In this document: positions 45,616-54,050 of the stretch, one piece after another
Position numbering within the stretch: position 1 is the stretch's first letter
How the letters are laid out: every line of letters begins with the position of its first letter
DNA from: Gloeotrichia echinulata CP02
GTDB lineage: Bacteria; Cyanobacteriota; Cyanobacteriia; Cyanobacteriales; Nostocaceae
DNA length: 64,000 nucleotides
Direction: 5' to 3'
Assembly: GCA_038087035.1 (NCBI GenBank)
Contig: CP051187.1
Location: 1,240,001 to 1,304,000 of the forward strand
Position numbers and translations under genes: made by a program
Notes under the pieces: model-generated
Told to the model about the DNA's origin: nothing
Database searches by the model: none
What the model saw: the letters and a program-made list of their open reading frames with translations, nothing else

Positions 45616-47040
45616 ATGAATTTAGCCTGGCAACGATTCACTTTATCATCTTTACCGATCCAAGAATATCTTGCTGGTAGCTACCTCCACCGCTCTCTGG
45701 TGGGGTTATTGCGCTCCTGGCGGGAAAGTAGTATCTTGATCCAGTGGGGAGACACTATAGCAGTGGCTTTACTCAGCCTGGTGTATGCTCTGGCTCCTTT
45801 TGTCTCTAGTACCCTGGTGGGTTTGTTGCTAGTGGCTTGTGTAGGATTTTGGCTCCTGCTGACTTTATCTGATGAAGCAACACCCAAAGCTTCATCATTT
45901 ACCCCGATTCACATGTTGGTTATGCTCTACTGGGCAATTGCTGTAGTTGCTACAGCATTATCACCGGTGAAAAAAGCAGCGTTAAATGACTTGGTGACTT
46001 TGACGCTTTATTTATTGCTGTTTGCCCTGTGTGCTAGGGTTCTGAGGTCGCCTCGGTTGCGATCTTGGATAATTACCCTTTACCTGCATGTAACGCTAAT
46101 TGTCAGTATATACGGTTTGCGACAATGGTTTTTTGGTGCAGCAGCACTGGCAACTTGGGTTGATCCTGAATCTCCTCTGGCTAAGACTACCAGGGTTTAC
46201 AGTTATTTGGGCAATCCCAATTTATTAGCTGGTTATTTGCTGCCAGCGGTAGTTTTTAGCTTAGTGGCTATTTTTGCCTGGGAAGGGTGGATCAGGAAAG
46301 CCTTAGCATTGACTATGTTTATTGTCAATAGTTCCTGCTTGATTCTGACTTTTAGTCGTGGTGGCTGGATTGGGCTAGTGGTGTCTGTTTTGACAGTGAT
46401 GGCATTACTAGTTTATTGGTGGAGCGTAGACATGCCTCCTTTTTGGCGCACTTGGTCGCTACCGATTATTTTAGGAGGTTTAGTTGGGGTATTGCTGCTA
46501 GCAGTAATATTTGTTGAACCAGTGCAAATCCGGGTGATTAGCATTTTTGCAGACCGCCAAGATAGCAGCAATAATTTTCGCCGCAATGTTTGGGATGCTG
46601 TCTTTGAGATGATTCACGATCGCCCAATTATCGGTATTGGGCCTGGTCACAACTCCTTTAATAAAATTTACCCCCTTTACCAACGCCCTCGTTATAGTGC
46701 TTTGAGTGCCTATTCAATTTTATTAGAGGTGGCTGTGGAAACGGGCTTTTTGGGTTTAAGCTGTTTCCTCTGGCTATTAATTGTGACTTTTAATACAGGA
46801 TACTTACAAATACGACGTTTGCGTAAATTCAGCAGTGTAGAGGGATTTTGGTTAATTGGGGCGATCGCCTCAATGGCGGGTATGTTGGCTCACGGTACTG
46901 TCGATACTGTCTGGTTTCGTCCAGAGGTGAATAGTCTCTGGTGGCTGATGGTGGCTTTAATTGCTAGTTACTGGACACCGCTAACTCAAAATCAGACCAC
47001 AGACCTAAATTCACCCAACCGCGAAAGAACAGCAAATTAA
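45616..47040 (+). CDS. ictB: IctB-like / O-antigen ligase family membrane protein
   Basis: The 474-residue protein has about ten transmembrane helices. It carries the Wzy/O-antigen-ligase-type pattern SRGGWIGLVVSVL, a GNPNLLAGYLLPAVVFS block and IGIGPGHNSFNKIYPLYQRP. The start (MNLAWQRFTLSSLPIQEYL) and length match the cyanobacterial IctB family. IctB was first described as involved in inorganic carbon accumulation, but its sequence relatives are ligases, so the exact activity is unsettled. Family membership is clear; the function is not. Confidence 0.88.
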   Translation: MNLAWQRFTLSSLPIQEYLAGSYLHRSLVGLLRSWRESSILIQWGDTIAVALLSLVYALAPFVSSTLVGLLLVACVGFWLLLTLSDEATPKASSFTPIHMLVMLYWAIAVVATALSPVKKAALNDLVTLTLYLLLFALCARVLRSPRLRSWIITLYLHVTLIVSIYGLRQWFFGAAALATWVDPESPLAKTTRVYSYLGNPNLLAGYLLPAVVFSLVAIFAWEGWIRKALALTMFIVNSSCLILTFSRGGWIGLVVSVLTVMALLVYWWSVDMPPFWRTWSLPIILGGLVGVLLLAVIFVEPVQIRVISIFADRQDSSNNFRRNVWDAVFEMIHDRPIIGIGPGHNSFNKIYPLYQRPRYSALSAYSILLEVAVETGFLGLSCFLWLLIVTFNTGYLQIRRLRKFSSVEGFWLIGAIASMAGMLAHGTVDTVWFRPEVNSLWWLMVALIASYWTPLTQNQTTDLNSPNRERTAN

Positions 47041-47212
47041 AACAGGACCTACTCTCCGGGCACATATACTTTCCGCTATGGTGGTCAAGAGTCAAGGGTC
47101 AAAAGTTCAGGTTTCTTGGACTCTTGACCCTTGTCTGCGAGACCCTGCGCGATGACAAGCTCTCGCGTTAAAACACTGATATGCAAAATAATTCGGATGT
47201 CCAATCAATAAT

Positions 47213-47536
47213 CTAGACATCTTCAACTTCAAATTGAGCTACTGTAATGGCATTAAAAGCAAAAGCCAAAACTAATGGCATCGGACACCGTAGCCACAAG
47301 GTAGAAAACAGAGCTATCACTGTGGTAACTACTGCTGAGAAAGACCACAGTTTTTCCTCGAAGGTTAATCCTTTTTCGGCTTTAATTAATCTCAGGACAT
47401 CAACTGGTATCGGTTCAGGCATTACACCGCCTGGAGGAAAAGCCCAGTAATTATTACGCCGTTCCATAAATAGTTCTGTCCAGCCATTGTCTTGGCACCA
47501 TTCTTTAATCCATTCAATAGAGTAATGATTGATCAT
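47213..47536 (-). CDS. Small conserved cyanobacterial membrane protein
   Basis: The 107-residue product has a hydrophilic N-terminal half (IEWIKEWCQDNGWTELFMERRNNYWAFPPGGVMPEP) and a C-terminal half with two adjacent hydrophobic helices (about 62-96). The Trp-rich N-terminus followed by FPPGGVMPEP is a pattern I associate with small hypothetical proteins widely present in cyanobacteria. No function is recognised. Confidence 0.72.
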   Translation of the reverse strand: MINHYSIEWIKEWCQDNGWTELFMERRNNYWAFPPGGVMPEPIPVDVLRLIKAEKGLTFEEKLWSFSAVVTTVIALFSTLWLRCPMPLVLAFAFNAITVAQFEVEDV

Positions 47537-48428
47537 AGGGGTTGGTAATTTGGAATGTTGAATTTGTGTAGTCAGTGAATATAAATACTTACTAGATTCC
47601 AGGCAAGCTATTAAATCGCTATCAAATTAAACCTTAATTCTCGACCCTAAAACTCTAATAAAGCAGTTGAGACAGATTTAATTATGCTCAAACATTACTT
47701 ACCTTGATTACAAGATTAACAGTTGATAGAGGCTAGTTCAAACAAAAGACAATAAACTTTACTTTTAACGAGCTTTGTCAAGAATTGTAAATAATTAATT
47801 TTGTGAGCAATTACTAGAATATAAAACTTAATAAAACTTAAATAAAAAATCTCCTTAAATTCTATTTGTTTAGGTAAATGAGTGTAAAACTTTATTCGGT
47901 ATAAATCTTGAAAATAGAACAATTCTGTAGTAATAGAGTATAAAATTAGCTTTTTTACAAAACAATATGAGTAATATACTATAGGACTATTATTTGATTT
48001 TTGAAATATATAGCAGGGGACTGGGGACTGGGGACACAACGACCGCTCAGTGCATCGCTGGGGACTGGGTTACAAGTCTGATTGTGTCTAGGTTTTATCA
48101 TCAGTTAATGTCCTAAGCACTTTGGCGGTTGCTATACTTAGGCTAGGCAATGCCTTAGAGGATGTTTTAAAAGTATTTTTGGTAACATCTAAATCTCAAA
48201 AACCTAACCCCCCTTCCCTTGTAGGATGCTGTTGGCGAATGGTAGGTTTAACCCCTCATCGCCAGGTAAAATCAGGGTTTTTGGCGTCGTTGCATAATAT
48301 TCCGGGGCGCAAGGCCTTGCGCCCCTACCCACAATCGTCCTCACATAGGTGATAAAATGGGTGTTACCTCTTAATTTCAACAGTTCAGCAATAAGTTTTC
48401 CCATGAGTGGCACAGGAAAATAGCGTTC
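47537..48428. other. Spacer, 892 bp, AT-rich with several repeat elements
   Basis: No gene is supported. Contents: AT-rich sequence to about 47990; an end motif of the CTATTTGATTT family at about 47992-48009; copy 2 of the TATAGCA element (48008-48135); and a palindrome of the GGGGCGCAAGG family at about 48302-48323. The palindrome is followed by CCACAATCGTCCTCACATAG, which recurs at about 54200. Confidence 0.55.
48008..48135. repeat. Dispersed element with TATAGCA ends, copy 2 (128 bp)
   Basis: This copy matches 42758-42871 except for a 14-bp duplication near its left end. It is preceded directly by the CTATTTGATTT end motif of another family, so two elements may be nested or adjacent here. 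Confidence 0.75.
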
Positions 48429-48989
48429 TTACTTATATTCTCGAAGAGCGGTAATTGCTTCAAGGGCTTCGTCACACCATGCTACCCAATCTTGTTGATA
48501 GCGAATTCCGCGGCGAATAATCAAATGCATATAGAGATCCTTAGCTGCTAAAGATTCTAGGTTTTGGGCAAACTGTTGATCAAGTTTTTGTATCTGATGC
48601 AGCTTTTCGAGGTGCAATTGTCGCCGTCGTTCAATTTCGCGCACAATCACCTTGACATCAACAAGATGTCCAGCGAGTCCGATGACACCCAAATCTTCAC
48701 GGATGGGGGTCGGTTCCGTAGGTTTCATCAACCAATTAGTTACCTCTATCTGTCCTTGTGTGGTGATAGAGTAGATTTTCTTATCCAGCCGTCCCGGTTG
48801 GGGAATCGCTTCATAGGTAACATTACCCTGCTGCTCCAGTTTACCTAGCTCAACATAGACTTGCTGCTGGCTAGCCTTCCAAAAACAACTCCCAAAGCCT
48901 TCATCAAATTCTTTGGTAACTTCATAGCCACTCAGGGGTTGACGGGAAAGAAAAGCTAGAATCGCGTGCTTGAGAGCCATAGAAAACAC
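48429..48989 (-). CDS. PadR family transcriptional regulator
   Basis: The 186-residue protein has an N-terminal winged helix of PadR type (ALKHAILAFLSRQPLSGYEVTK, CFWKASQQQVYVELGKLEQQGNV, RLDKKIYSITTQG; about 4-78) and a C-terminal helical Vir_act_alpha_C dimer domain (about 90-180). PadR proteins repress exporters or catabolic genes and respond to toxic small molecules. It is divergent from the DevBCA-type operon, with 92 bp between the starts containing a perfect palindrome at 49025-49048. Local regulation of that exporter is likely. Confidence 0.93.
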   Translation of the reverse strand: MFSMALKHAILAFLSRQPLSGYEVTKEFDEGFGSCFWKASQQQVYVELGKLEQQGNVTYEAIPQPGRLDKKIYSITTQGQIEVTNWLMKPTEPTPIREDLGVIGLAGHLVDVKVIVREIERRRQLHLEKLHQIQKLDQQFAQNLESLAAKDLYMHLIIRRGIRYQQDWVAWCDEALEAITALREYK

Positions 48990-49024
48990 TTGACATAATC
49001 AACAAATTGAGTATATCTTAATTT

Positions 49025-49048
49025 TTGTATTCAAAAAGTTGAATACAA
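49025..49048. promoter_or_regulatory. Palindrome TTGTATTCAA-N4-TTGAATACAA, candidate PadR operator
   Basis: Perfect 10-bp arms with a 4-nt spacer sit between the divergent padR-like and devB-like genes, 33 bp before the latter's start. PadR regulators bind such dyads with arms ending TGTAT/ATACA. Symmetry is seen; binding is inferred. Confidence 0.72.
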
Positions 49049-49081
49049 TAAATTTAACTAAATCATTGGTGATTAATTATT

Positions 49082-50266
49082 GTGGCTTCTGGAATAGGAA
49101 TCAAGTTGCGCCATCCACGTCCGATTACCGTTGTCATTGCTGGGTTTGTTATGGTGATGGCATCTGTAGTTGTTTATCACAAAATTATCAATCGTCCATC
49201 TGAGCAAACAGTATTGGCGACTAAACCTACTATCAGAACCATCTCAGCCCTAGGGCGATTGGAGCCAGATGGTGAAGTTGTGAATGTTTTTGCGCCTACA
49301 TCTATTGATGGTGCCAGAGTAGATACCCTAAAAGTTAATCACAGTCAGTTCATTCGCAAGGGACAGATAATTGCTATACTCGATACCTATGCTCGCCGTC
49401 AAGCAGCCTTGCAAGAAGCACAACAGCAAGTTGTAGTTGCTCAAACTCGTCTCAAGCAAGTAGAAGCTGGTGCAAAATCGGGGCAAATTCAAGCGCAGAA
49501 GCAGGTAGTGGATCGACTACAGGCGGAATTGGTCACCGAAACAGCAGCACAAGAAGCAACGATCGCCCGTGTGAAAGCAGAATTACAGAATGCGGAACTG
49601 GAAGCTCGACGCTATCAGCAACTCTACATAGAGGGAGCAGTTTCTGCTTCCTTGCGTGATACTAAGCAATTAAAGGCAGATACCGTTAGGGATAGCTTAA
49701 ACGAAGCCAAGGCTACATTGAACAGGATTATTCTATCACGACAAAAGCAGATTACAGAAGCGAAAGCAACACTGAACCAGGTTGCAGAAGTGCGTCCCGT
49801 CGATGTAGAATTAGCACGAGCGCAAGTAGCCCAAGCACAGGCTGGGGTATCAAGGTCAAAGGCGGAACTAGATCTAGCAGTTGTGCGATCGCCTCAAAAT
49901 GGGCAGGTTTTGAAAATTCATACCCGTCCAGGAGAACTGGTAGGTAATAAAGGTATCATTAGCCTGGGACAAACTCAAAAAATGGTTGCGGTAGCAGAAA
50001 TCTATGAACTAGATATCAGCCGAGTCCGGGTTGGTCAATCGGCAACGATCACCAGCAAGAATAATGCCTTTCCAGATGTATTACACGGAAAAGTGTTTGA
50101 AGTCGGGCTAGAAGTTGGTAAAAAGGACGTGTTAAACACCGATCCAGCAGCGCAATTTGATGCCAGAGTCGTGGAAGTAAAAGTCCATTTAGATCCAGAA
50201 TCTAGCCGCAAGGTTGGTGGTTTGACCAATTTAAGCGTTCAAATCGAAATCAATCTCCAATCTTAA
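49082..50266 (+). CDS. DevB-type ABC exporter membrane-fusion protein
   Basis: DevB-family proteins are periplasmic adaptors that link a DevC/DevA ABC transporter to TolC for export of lipids such as heterocyst glycolipids. The 394-residue product (GTG start at 49082) has one N-terminal membrane anchor (about 16-34) and a barrel/lipoyl half (RTISALGRLEPDGEVVNVFAP). It then has a long coiled coil (about 105-260, rich in A, Q, E, K) and a returning lipoyl/barrel part (VVRSPQNGQVLKIHTRPGE). It forms a tight operon with the two following genes (10- and 9-bp spacing) under the PadR-linked promoter region. Confidence 0.93.
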   Translation: MASGIGIKLRHPRPITVVIAGFVMVMASVVVYHKIINRPSEQTVLATKPTIRTISALGRLEPDGEVVNVFAPTSIDGARVDTLKVNHSQFIRKGQIIAILDTYARRQAALQEAQQQVVVAQTRLKQVEAGAKSGQIQAQKQVVDRLQAELVTETAAQEATIARVKAELQNAELEARRYQQLYIEGAVSASLRDTKQLKADTVRDSLNEAKATLNRIILSRQKQITEAKATLNQVAEVRPVDVELARAQVAQAQAGVSRSKAELDLAVVRSPQNGQVLKIHTRPGELVGNKGIISLGQTQKMVAVAEIYELDISRVRVGQSATITSKNNAFPDVLHGKVFEVGLEVGKKDVLNTDPAAQFDARVVEVKVHLDPESSRKVGGLTNLSVQIEINLQS

Positions 50267-50276
50267 CGAGGGCATA

Positions 50277-51479
50277 ATGACGACAATTATCCATCCTCAG
50301 CCTGTATCTAATAAAGCCAAGAAAAAGAAAAAACCACTTTTTCTATCGTGGTTACAGTTGCGGAAAGAGCGATCGCGCTTAATGGTTGCGATTGCGGGGA
50401 TTAGCTTTGCCAATGTGCTGATGTTTTTGCAATTGGGTTTTAGAGGAGCCTTGTTTAGCAGTGCCGTAGAATTTCACCATAGTTTGAATGGCGAAATCGT
50501 CATGCTGAGTGGTCGTTATCGATCGCTCATTTCCCTAGATCGCTTTACTCAAAGACGACTATATCAAACACTCGGAGTAGATGGAGTGCAATCGGTCAGT
50601 CCGATTTATCTCGATTTTATTCAGTGGCGCAATCCTGACAACAAAGAAATTTGGAACATTTTTGCAATTGGTATTAATCCAGAACATCAGGTAATGAACT
50701 TACCAGGTGTGCAAGCCTACCGTAAACAACTAAGAACACCGGATACAGCTCTATTTAATGCAGGTTCCCGCCATGAATTTGGTCCGATTGGGCAATACTT
50801 TCAGGCGGGTGAGCAAATTTCCACCGAGATAAATCAACGGCTAATTCGCGTTCGGGGATTATTTCAACTTAGTCCCACATTTGGTATAAATTCTTATTTA
50901 ATCACCAGTGATATTAACTTCTTACGCATGGCGACATATCGCCAACCTGGATTAATAGATGTCGGCGTAATTAAGCTCAAGCCTGGTGCTGATGTCCAAA
51001 AAGTTCTGGCAGATTTGCGATCGCGCTTACCCAATGATGTTAAAGTTTTAACTAGAGAAGATTACGCCAAAGCCGAAGTTGCTTTCTGGAATGCCAGTAC
51101 ACCAATTGGTTATACCTTCGATTTAGGAGTGGTCATTGCTTTCATCGTAGGCGCCGTCATTGTTTATCAAATTCTCTACAGCGATGTCACCGACCATTTA
51201 CCAGAATACGCCACCCTCAAGGCTATGGGATTTCCCGATCAATACTTACTAGTTGTGGTATTTCAAGAGGCACTAATTCTAGCAATATTAGGCTTTATTC
51301 CCGGCATTTTCGTGGCTTTAACAATTTATCAAATTACTTATATCGTCACCCTGTTACCAATGGCAATGGATGTAGGAAGGGTAGCATTCGTTCTCATCCT
51401 GACAACAATCATGTGTTCATTTTCTGCCGGCATAGCAGTGCGTAAATTACAGACAGCAGATCCTGCTGATATTTTTTAG
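50277..51479 (+). CDS. DevC-type ABC exporter permease
   Basis: The 400-residue protein has the FtsX/MacB-like layout: a first transmembrane helix (about 39-58), a large periplasmic domain (about 60-270), and three C-terminal helices (about 278-300, 325-350, 360-385). The start LSWLQLRKERSRLMVAIAGISFANVLMFLQLGFRGALF is the DevC family signature. DevC acts with DevB and DevA; the cargo is unknown here. The ribosome binding site region ACGAGGGC just precedes the ATG. Confidence 0.94.
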   Translation: MTTIIHPQPVSNKAKKKKKPLFLSWLQLRKERSRLMVAIAGISFANVLMFLQLGFRGALFSSAVEFHHSLNGEIVMLSGRYRSLISLDRFTQRRLYQTLGVDGVQSVSPIYLDFIQWRNPDNKEIWNIFAIGINPEHQVMNLPGVQAYRKQLRTPDTALFNAGSRHEFGPIGQYFQAGEQISTEINQRLIRVRGLFQLSPTFGINSYLITSDINFLRMATYRQPGLIDVGVIKLKPGADVQKVLADLRSRLPNDVKVLTREDYAKAEVAFWNASTPIGYTFDLGVVIAFIVGAVIVYQILYSDVTDHLPEYATLKAMGFPDQYLLVVVFQEALILAILGFIPGIFVALTIYQITYIVTLLPMAMDVGRVAFVLILTTIMCSFSAGIAVRKLQTADPADIF

Positions 51480-51488
51480 GAATTGGTA

Positions 51489-52235
51489 ATGACAAAATTA
51501 TTTTCACCTGAGACAGTTTTGAGCGAACATTCTTTATCAGAACCAGCCATTTCAATTTCTAATCTTAATCACTACTTTGGTCATGGTTCTCTTAGTAAAC
51601 AGGTTTTATTTGATATCAATTTGCAAATTGAACGCGGTGAAATCGTGATTTTAACAGGACCATCGGGTTCTGGAAAAACTACACTGCTGACATTAATGGG
51701 AAGTTTGCGTTCCACCCAAGAAGGGAGTCTCAAAGTTCTGGGACAGGAATTACTCAACGCTGACAAAGAACAGATGACTCTGCTTCGTCGCCATATTGGT
51801 TATATCTTTCAAGCACACAATTTATTAGGCTTTTTGAGTGTGTATCAAAATGTGGAAATGGCTTTAGAAATGCACGATATTTCCGCCGAAGAAGCTGATA
51901 TGCGGATTAAACACATTCTGACATCAGTTGGGCTAGAACAGCGTATTGACTACTATCCTAGCGATCTGTCTGGTGGACAAAAACAACGGGTAGCGATCGC
52001 CCGCGCTTTGGTTGGACAACCGAAACTGATCCTAGCAGATGAACCAACCGCCGCATTAGACAAACAATCAGGACGAGATGTGGTAGAAATTCTCCAAAGT
52101 TTGGCAAAGGAACAACACTGTACAATTTTGTTAGTCACTCACGACAACCGCATTCTGGATATCGCCGATCGCATTATTTACATGGAAGATGGCCGTTTAG
52201 TTGATCATTCCGACGTAGCGACACTTGTGCATTAG
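51489..52235 (+). CDS. DevA-type ABC exporter ATP-binding protein
   Basis: The 248-residue ATPase carries Walker A (GPSGSGKTTLL), the ABC signature (LSGGQKQRVAIARAL), Walker B (LILADEPTAAL) and the H-loop (LLVTHDNRI). The N-terminal AISISNLNHYFGHGS is typical for DevA. I start at ATG 51489 because AGGA precedes it at good spacing. An in-frame TTG six bases earlier is less likely. It drives the DevB-DevC exporter encoded just upstream and completes a three-gene operon. Confidence 0.95.
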   Translation: MTKLFSPETVLSEHSLSEPAISISNLNHYFGHGSLSKQVLFDINLQIERGEIVILTGPSGSGKTTLLTLMGSLRSTQEGSLKVLGQELLNADKEQMTLLRRHIGYIFQAHNLLGFLSVYQNVEMALEMHDISAEEADMRIKHILTSVGLEQRIDYYPSDLSGGQKQRVAIARALVGQPKLILADEPTAALDKQSGRDVVEILQSLAKEQHCTILLVTHDNRILDIADRIIYMEDGRLVDHSDVATLVH

Positions 52236-52248
52236 GGACTTCCAGAAA

Positions 52249-52326
52249 TTACAGCCATTTTCAGGTAAATAGACCACGCTTTTGGGGCGCAAGGCCTTGC
52301 GCCCCTACGAAGATCTGTGGTTCAAA
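52249..52326. repeat. Copy of the palindromic element at 3193, right end lost
   Basis: From TTACAGCC to GGTTCAAA the sequence is nearly identical to 3193-3271, including the 22-bp palindrome. The TTGCTGTAA right end is missing. It begins 13 bp after the end of the DevA-type gene. Confidence 0.75.
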
Positions 52327-52544
52327 CAATCATTTTTAAGTAATTATGCCAATGCGTAATATCATTTTCGGTTGATCGCTTATAAGTACCGGGAGCAAAA
52401 TTAATTGCATACTCACATCCGCTGAAATGCTTGTCAAACGGTCATTCCAGGTTAAATAAATGTGTAATTAATTTTGCATGAGTACTTAAAATGTCATTGC
52501 GATCGCTCCCAATGACAAGTATTTATCCGAACATACATGATATT

Positions 52545-52720
52545 AGGACTTACACACTGTATGGTATGCTTTTACCAAAATACATTGTTTCAGGCTTTGA
52601 TTAATTATTACTTTGATGGTAAACAGACCCGCGTTGTCGGGGTTTAGCATTGCTAAACCCCTACGACATCTCCGGTTTTTTGCAGCACATATTTTATATT
52701 TTTTGTCAATGCGTAAGTCC
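52545..52720. repeat. MITE-like element with AGGACTTAC ends, copy A
   Basis: The ends GGACTTACACA (52546) and TGCGTAAGTCC (52710-52720) are inverted repeats. The same ends bracket a different interior at 54822-55092. Confidence 0.6.
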
Positions 52721-52830
52721 TAGTACTCTGTCAAGATAAAAATGATGGACTGTAGTGCGGGCATCTTGCCCGCGTGAGCGAGACGCTCACACTACCAAAA
52801 ATCCCTCAAAACAAAATTGACAGACTACTA
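52721..52830. repeat. MITE-like element with TAGTACTCTGTCAA ends
   Basis: The ends TAGTACTCTGTCAA and TTGACAGACTACTA match at 13 of 14 positions as inverted repeats around a GCGGGCA/TGCCCGC palindrome. It abuts the previous element without a gap. Confidence 0.6.
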
Positions 52831-53348
52831 GATATTACAAAAGTTTTCGATTTACTGAATATGTTTGCGAAATATTAAGCTCATGCATATTCCATAAGCT
52901 GAAATTTCAATAATGTAAATTATCGATGAACTTACATAAGTAAAACTACGAAGAAAGAATTTTACATTGATTGAAGCAAAAGCTTGCCATGCTTACTTTG
53001 TGGCTGATTTGATGCCAACGGCGACTCAACCCAAAATTTAATGTTTTGATGAAGAAGTTTTTTGTCACGTTGCTTTTTTCATGAACTCCTGTCAGTATTA
53101 TTTCCAGGGGTAAAAAAAGACGTATTAATTGTTTCTGCTCTAGAAATGATTAATTAAGGATATATATGGATGGCGGAGAATTACTCCTAGATAATAGCCT
53201 TTTCCTTGGTGTGTCTGAGTTTACGCCGCTAGCCCATACTTAACAAAAATCTTTTTTCACACTTTGCGTAACTGCATTAGTAAAGCCTCGTGATGTGCAA
53301 ATCGCACTCACTAAATTTACCTATTTTCTTGTTTGAGGAATTAAATTC

Positions 53349-54005
53349 ATGTTGGCAACATCTTTGAAGAAAGTATCTCAGTCCGCTGCTATCGCTGCTT
53401 TCGGCGTTGCTATGGTTGCTGCTGCAGGCGCTGCTCCTGCTAGCGCTGTTAGTTTGAGCGATGTGAAACTGTATAACCTTAGTGTAGACTGGGGTAATGG
53501 TACTACTGCTAGCGGGTACTATTACGTAAAGAACGGAGACCTACCTCTAACTACAGGAAGCGGCGTTGGAGTGAATTTGCCAGAGTACGATGTGACTGTC
53601 ACAAATGGTTCAACCCTTAATGACCGCTTCTTCAACAGCTCTATCACCAACAGCCCCAACTTAGCTGCACTAAACAACACCTTGAACTTCGGTGGGATTT
53701 TCCAGGCCGGTATAGTCAACCCAGTTACAGGTCCTAACGTGGCTTTGTCTTTCACAAACACTTCCCCTTTTAAACAGTTGACTCTACAGATTCCCTCCAC
53801 TCCCGCTACTCCCTTTACTGGAGCGATTGCACCTGGGACCATAGTACTTGCAGATTTCCTTAACACTTCTCAATCAGTTCAAACGAATCCTAATGGTGTT
53901 CCCGTTACCAGCGTACCCGAACCCTTGACCATTGCTGGTACAGCGGTTGCTGGTGCTATGGGCTTGTTCTTGAAGCGTAAGCAAAAAGCTTCCTCTGCAG
54001 CCTAG
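53349..54005 (+). CDS. PEP-CTERM sorting-signal protein
   Basis: The 218-residue exported protein has a signal peptide (about 1-32, ending APASA), an Asn/Thr/Ser-rich beta body, and a C-terminal PEP-CTERM signal: VPEP, a hydrophobic helix (LTIAGTAVAGAMGLFL) and basic KRKQK. It is a likely substrate of the cyanoexosortase at 36613 and a surface or matrix protein. The start is supported by GAGGAA 8-9 bp upstream. It lies between the exporter operon and the PKS but probably is independent of them. Confidence 0.92.
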   Translation: MLATSLKKVSQSAAIAAFGVAMVAAAGAAPASAVSLSDVKLYNLSVDWGNGTTASGYYYVKNGDLPLTTGSGVGVNLPEYDVTVTNGSTLNDRFFNSSITNSPNLAALNNTLNFGGIFQAGIVNPVTGPNVALSFTNTSPFKQLTLQIPSTPATPFTGAIAPGTIVLADFLNTSQSVQTNPNGVPVTSVPEPLTIAGTAVAGAMGLFLKRKQKASSAA

Positions 54006-54022
54006 TTTCATCCCCCAAAGAT

Positions 54023-54050
54023 AAAAGCACACTAGGAAGTGTGCCTTGAT
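54023..54050 (+). terminator. Candidate terminator after the PEP-CTERM gene
   Basis: The stem GCACACT/AGTGTGC with loop AGGA lies 22 bp after the stop codon. The downstream T-run is weak, so the call is tentative. Confidence 0.5.

Larger units (their letters stand above)
52327..53348. other. Long spacer before the PEP-CTERM gene with two MITE-like elements
   Basis: No gene is supported in about 1 kb. It holds the GGACTTAC-ended element at 52545-52720, directly followed by the TAGTACTCTGTCAA-ended element at 52721-52830. AT-rich sequence follows up to the promoter region of the PEP-CTERM gene (ribosome binding site GAGGAA at about 53335). Confidence 0.5.

Noticed and set aside
47716..48039. 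Minus-strand frame of 107 residues in the AT-rich spacer
   Set aside because: The composition is low-complexity (K, I, L, Y, F), it overlaps repeat ends and has no start signals.
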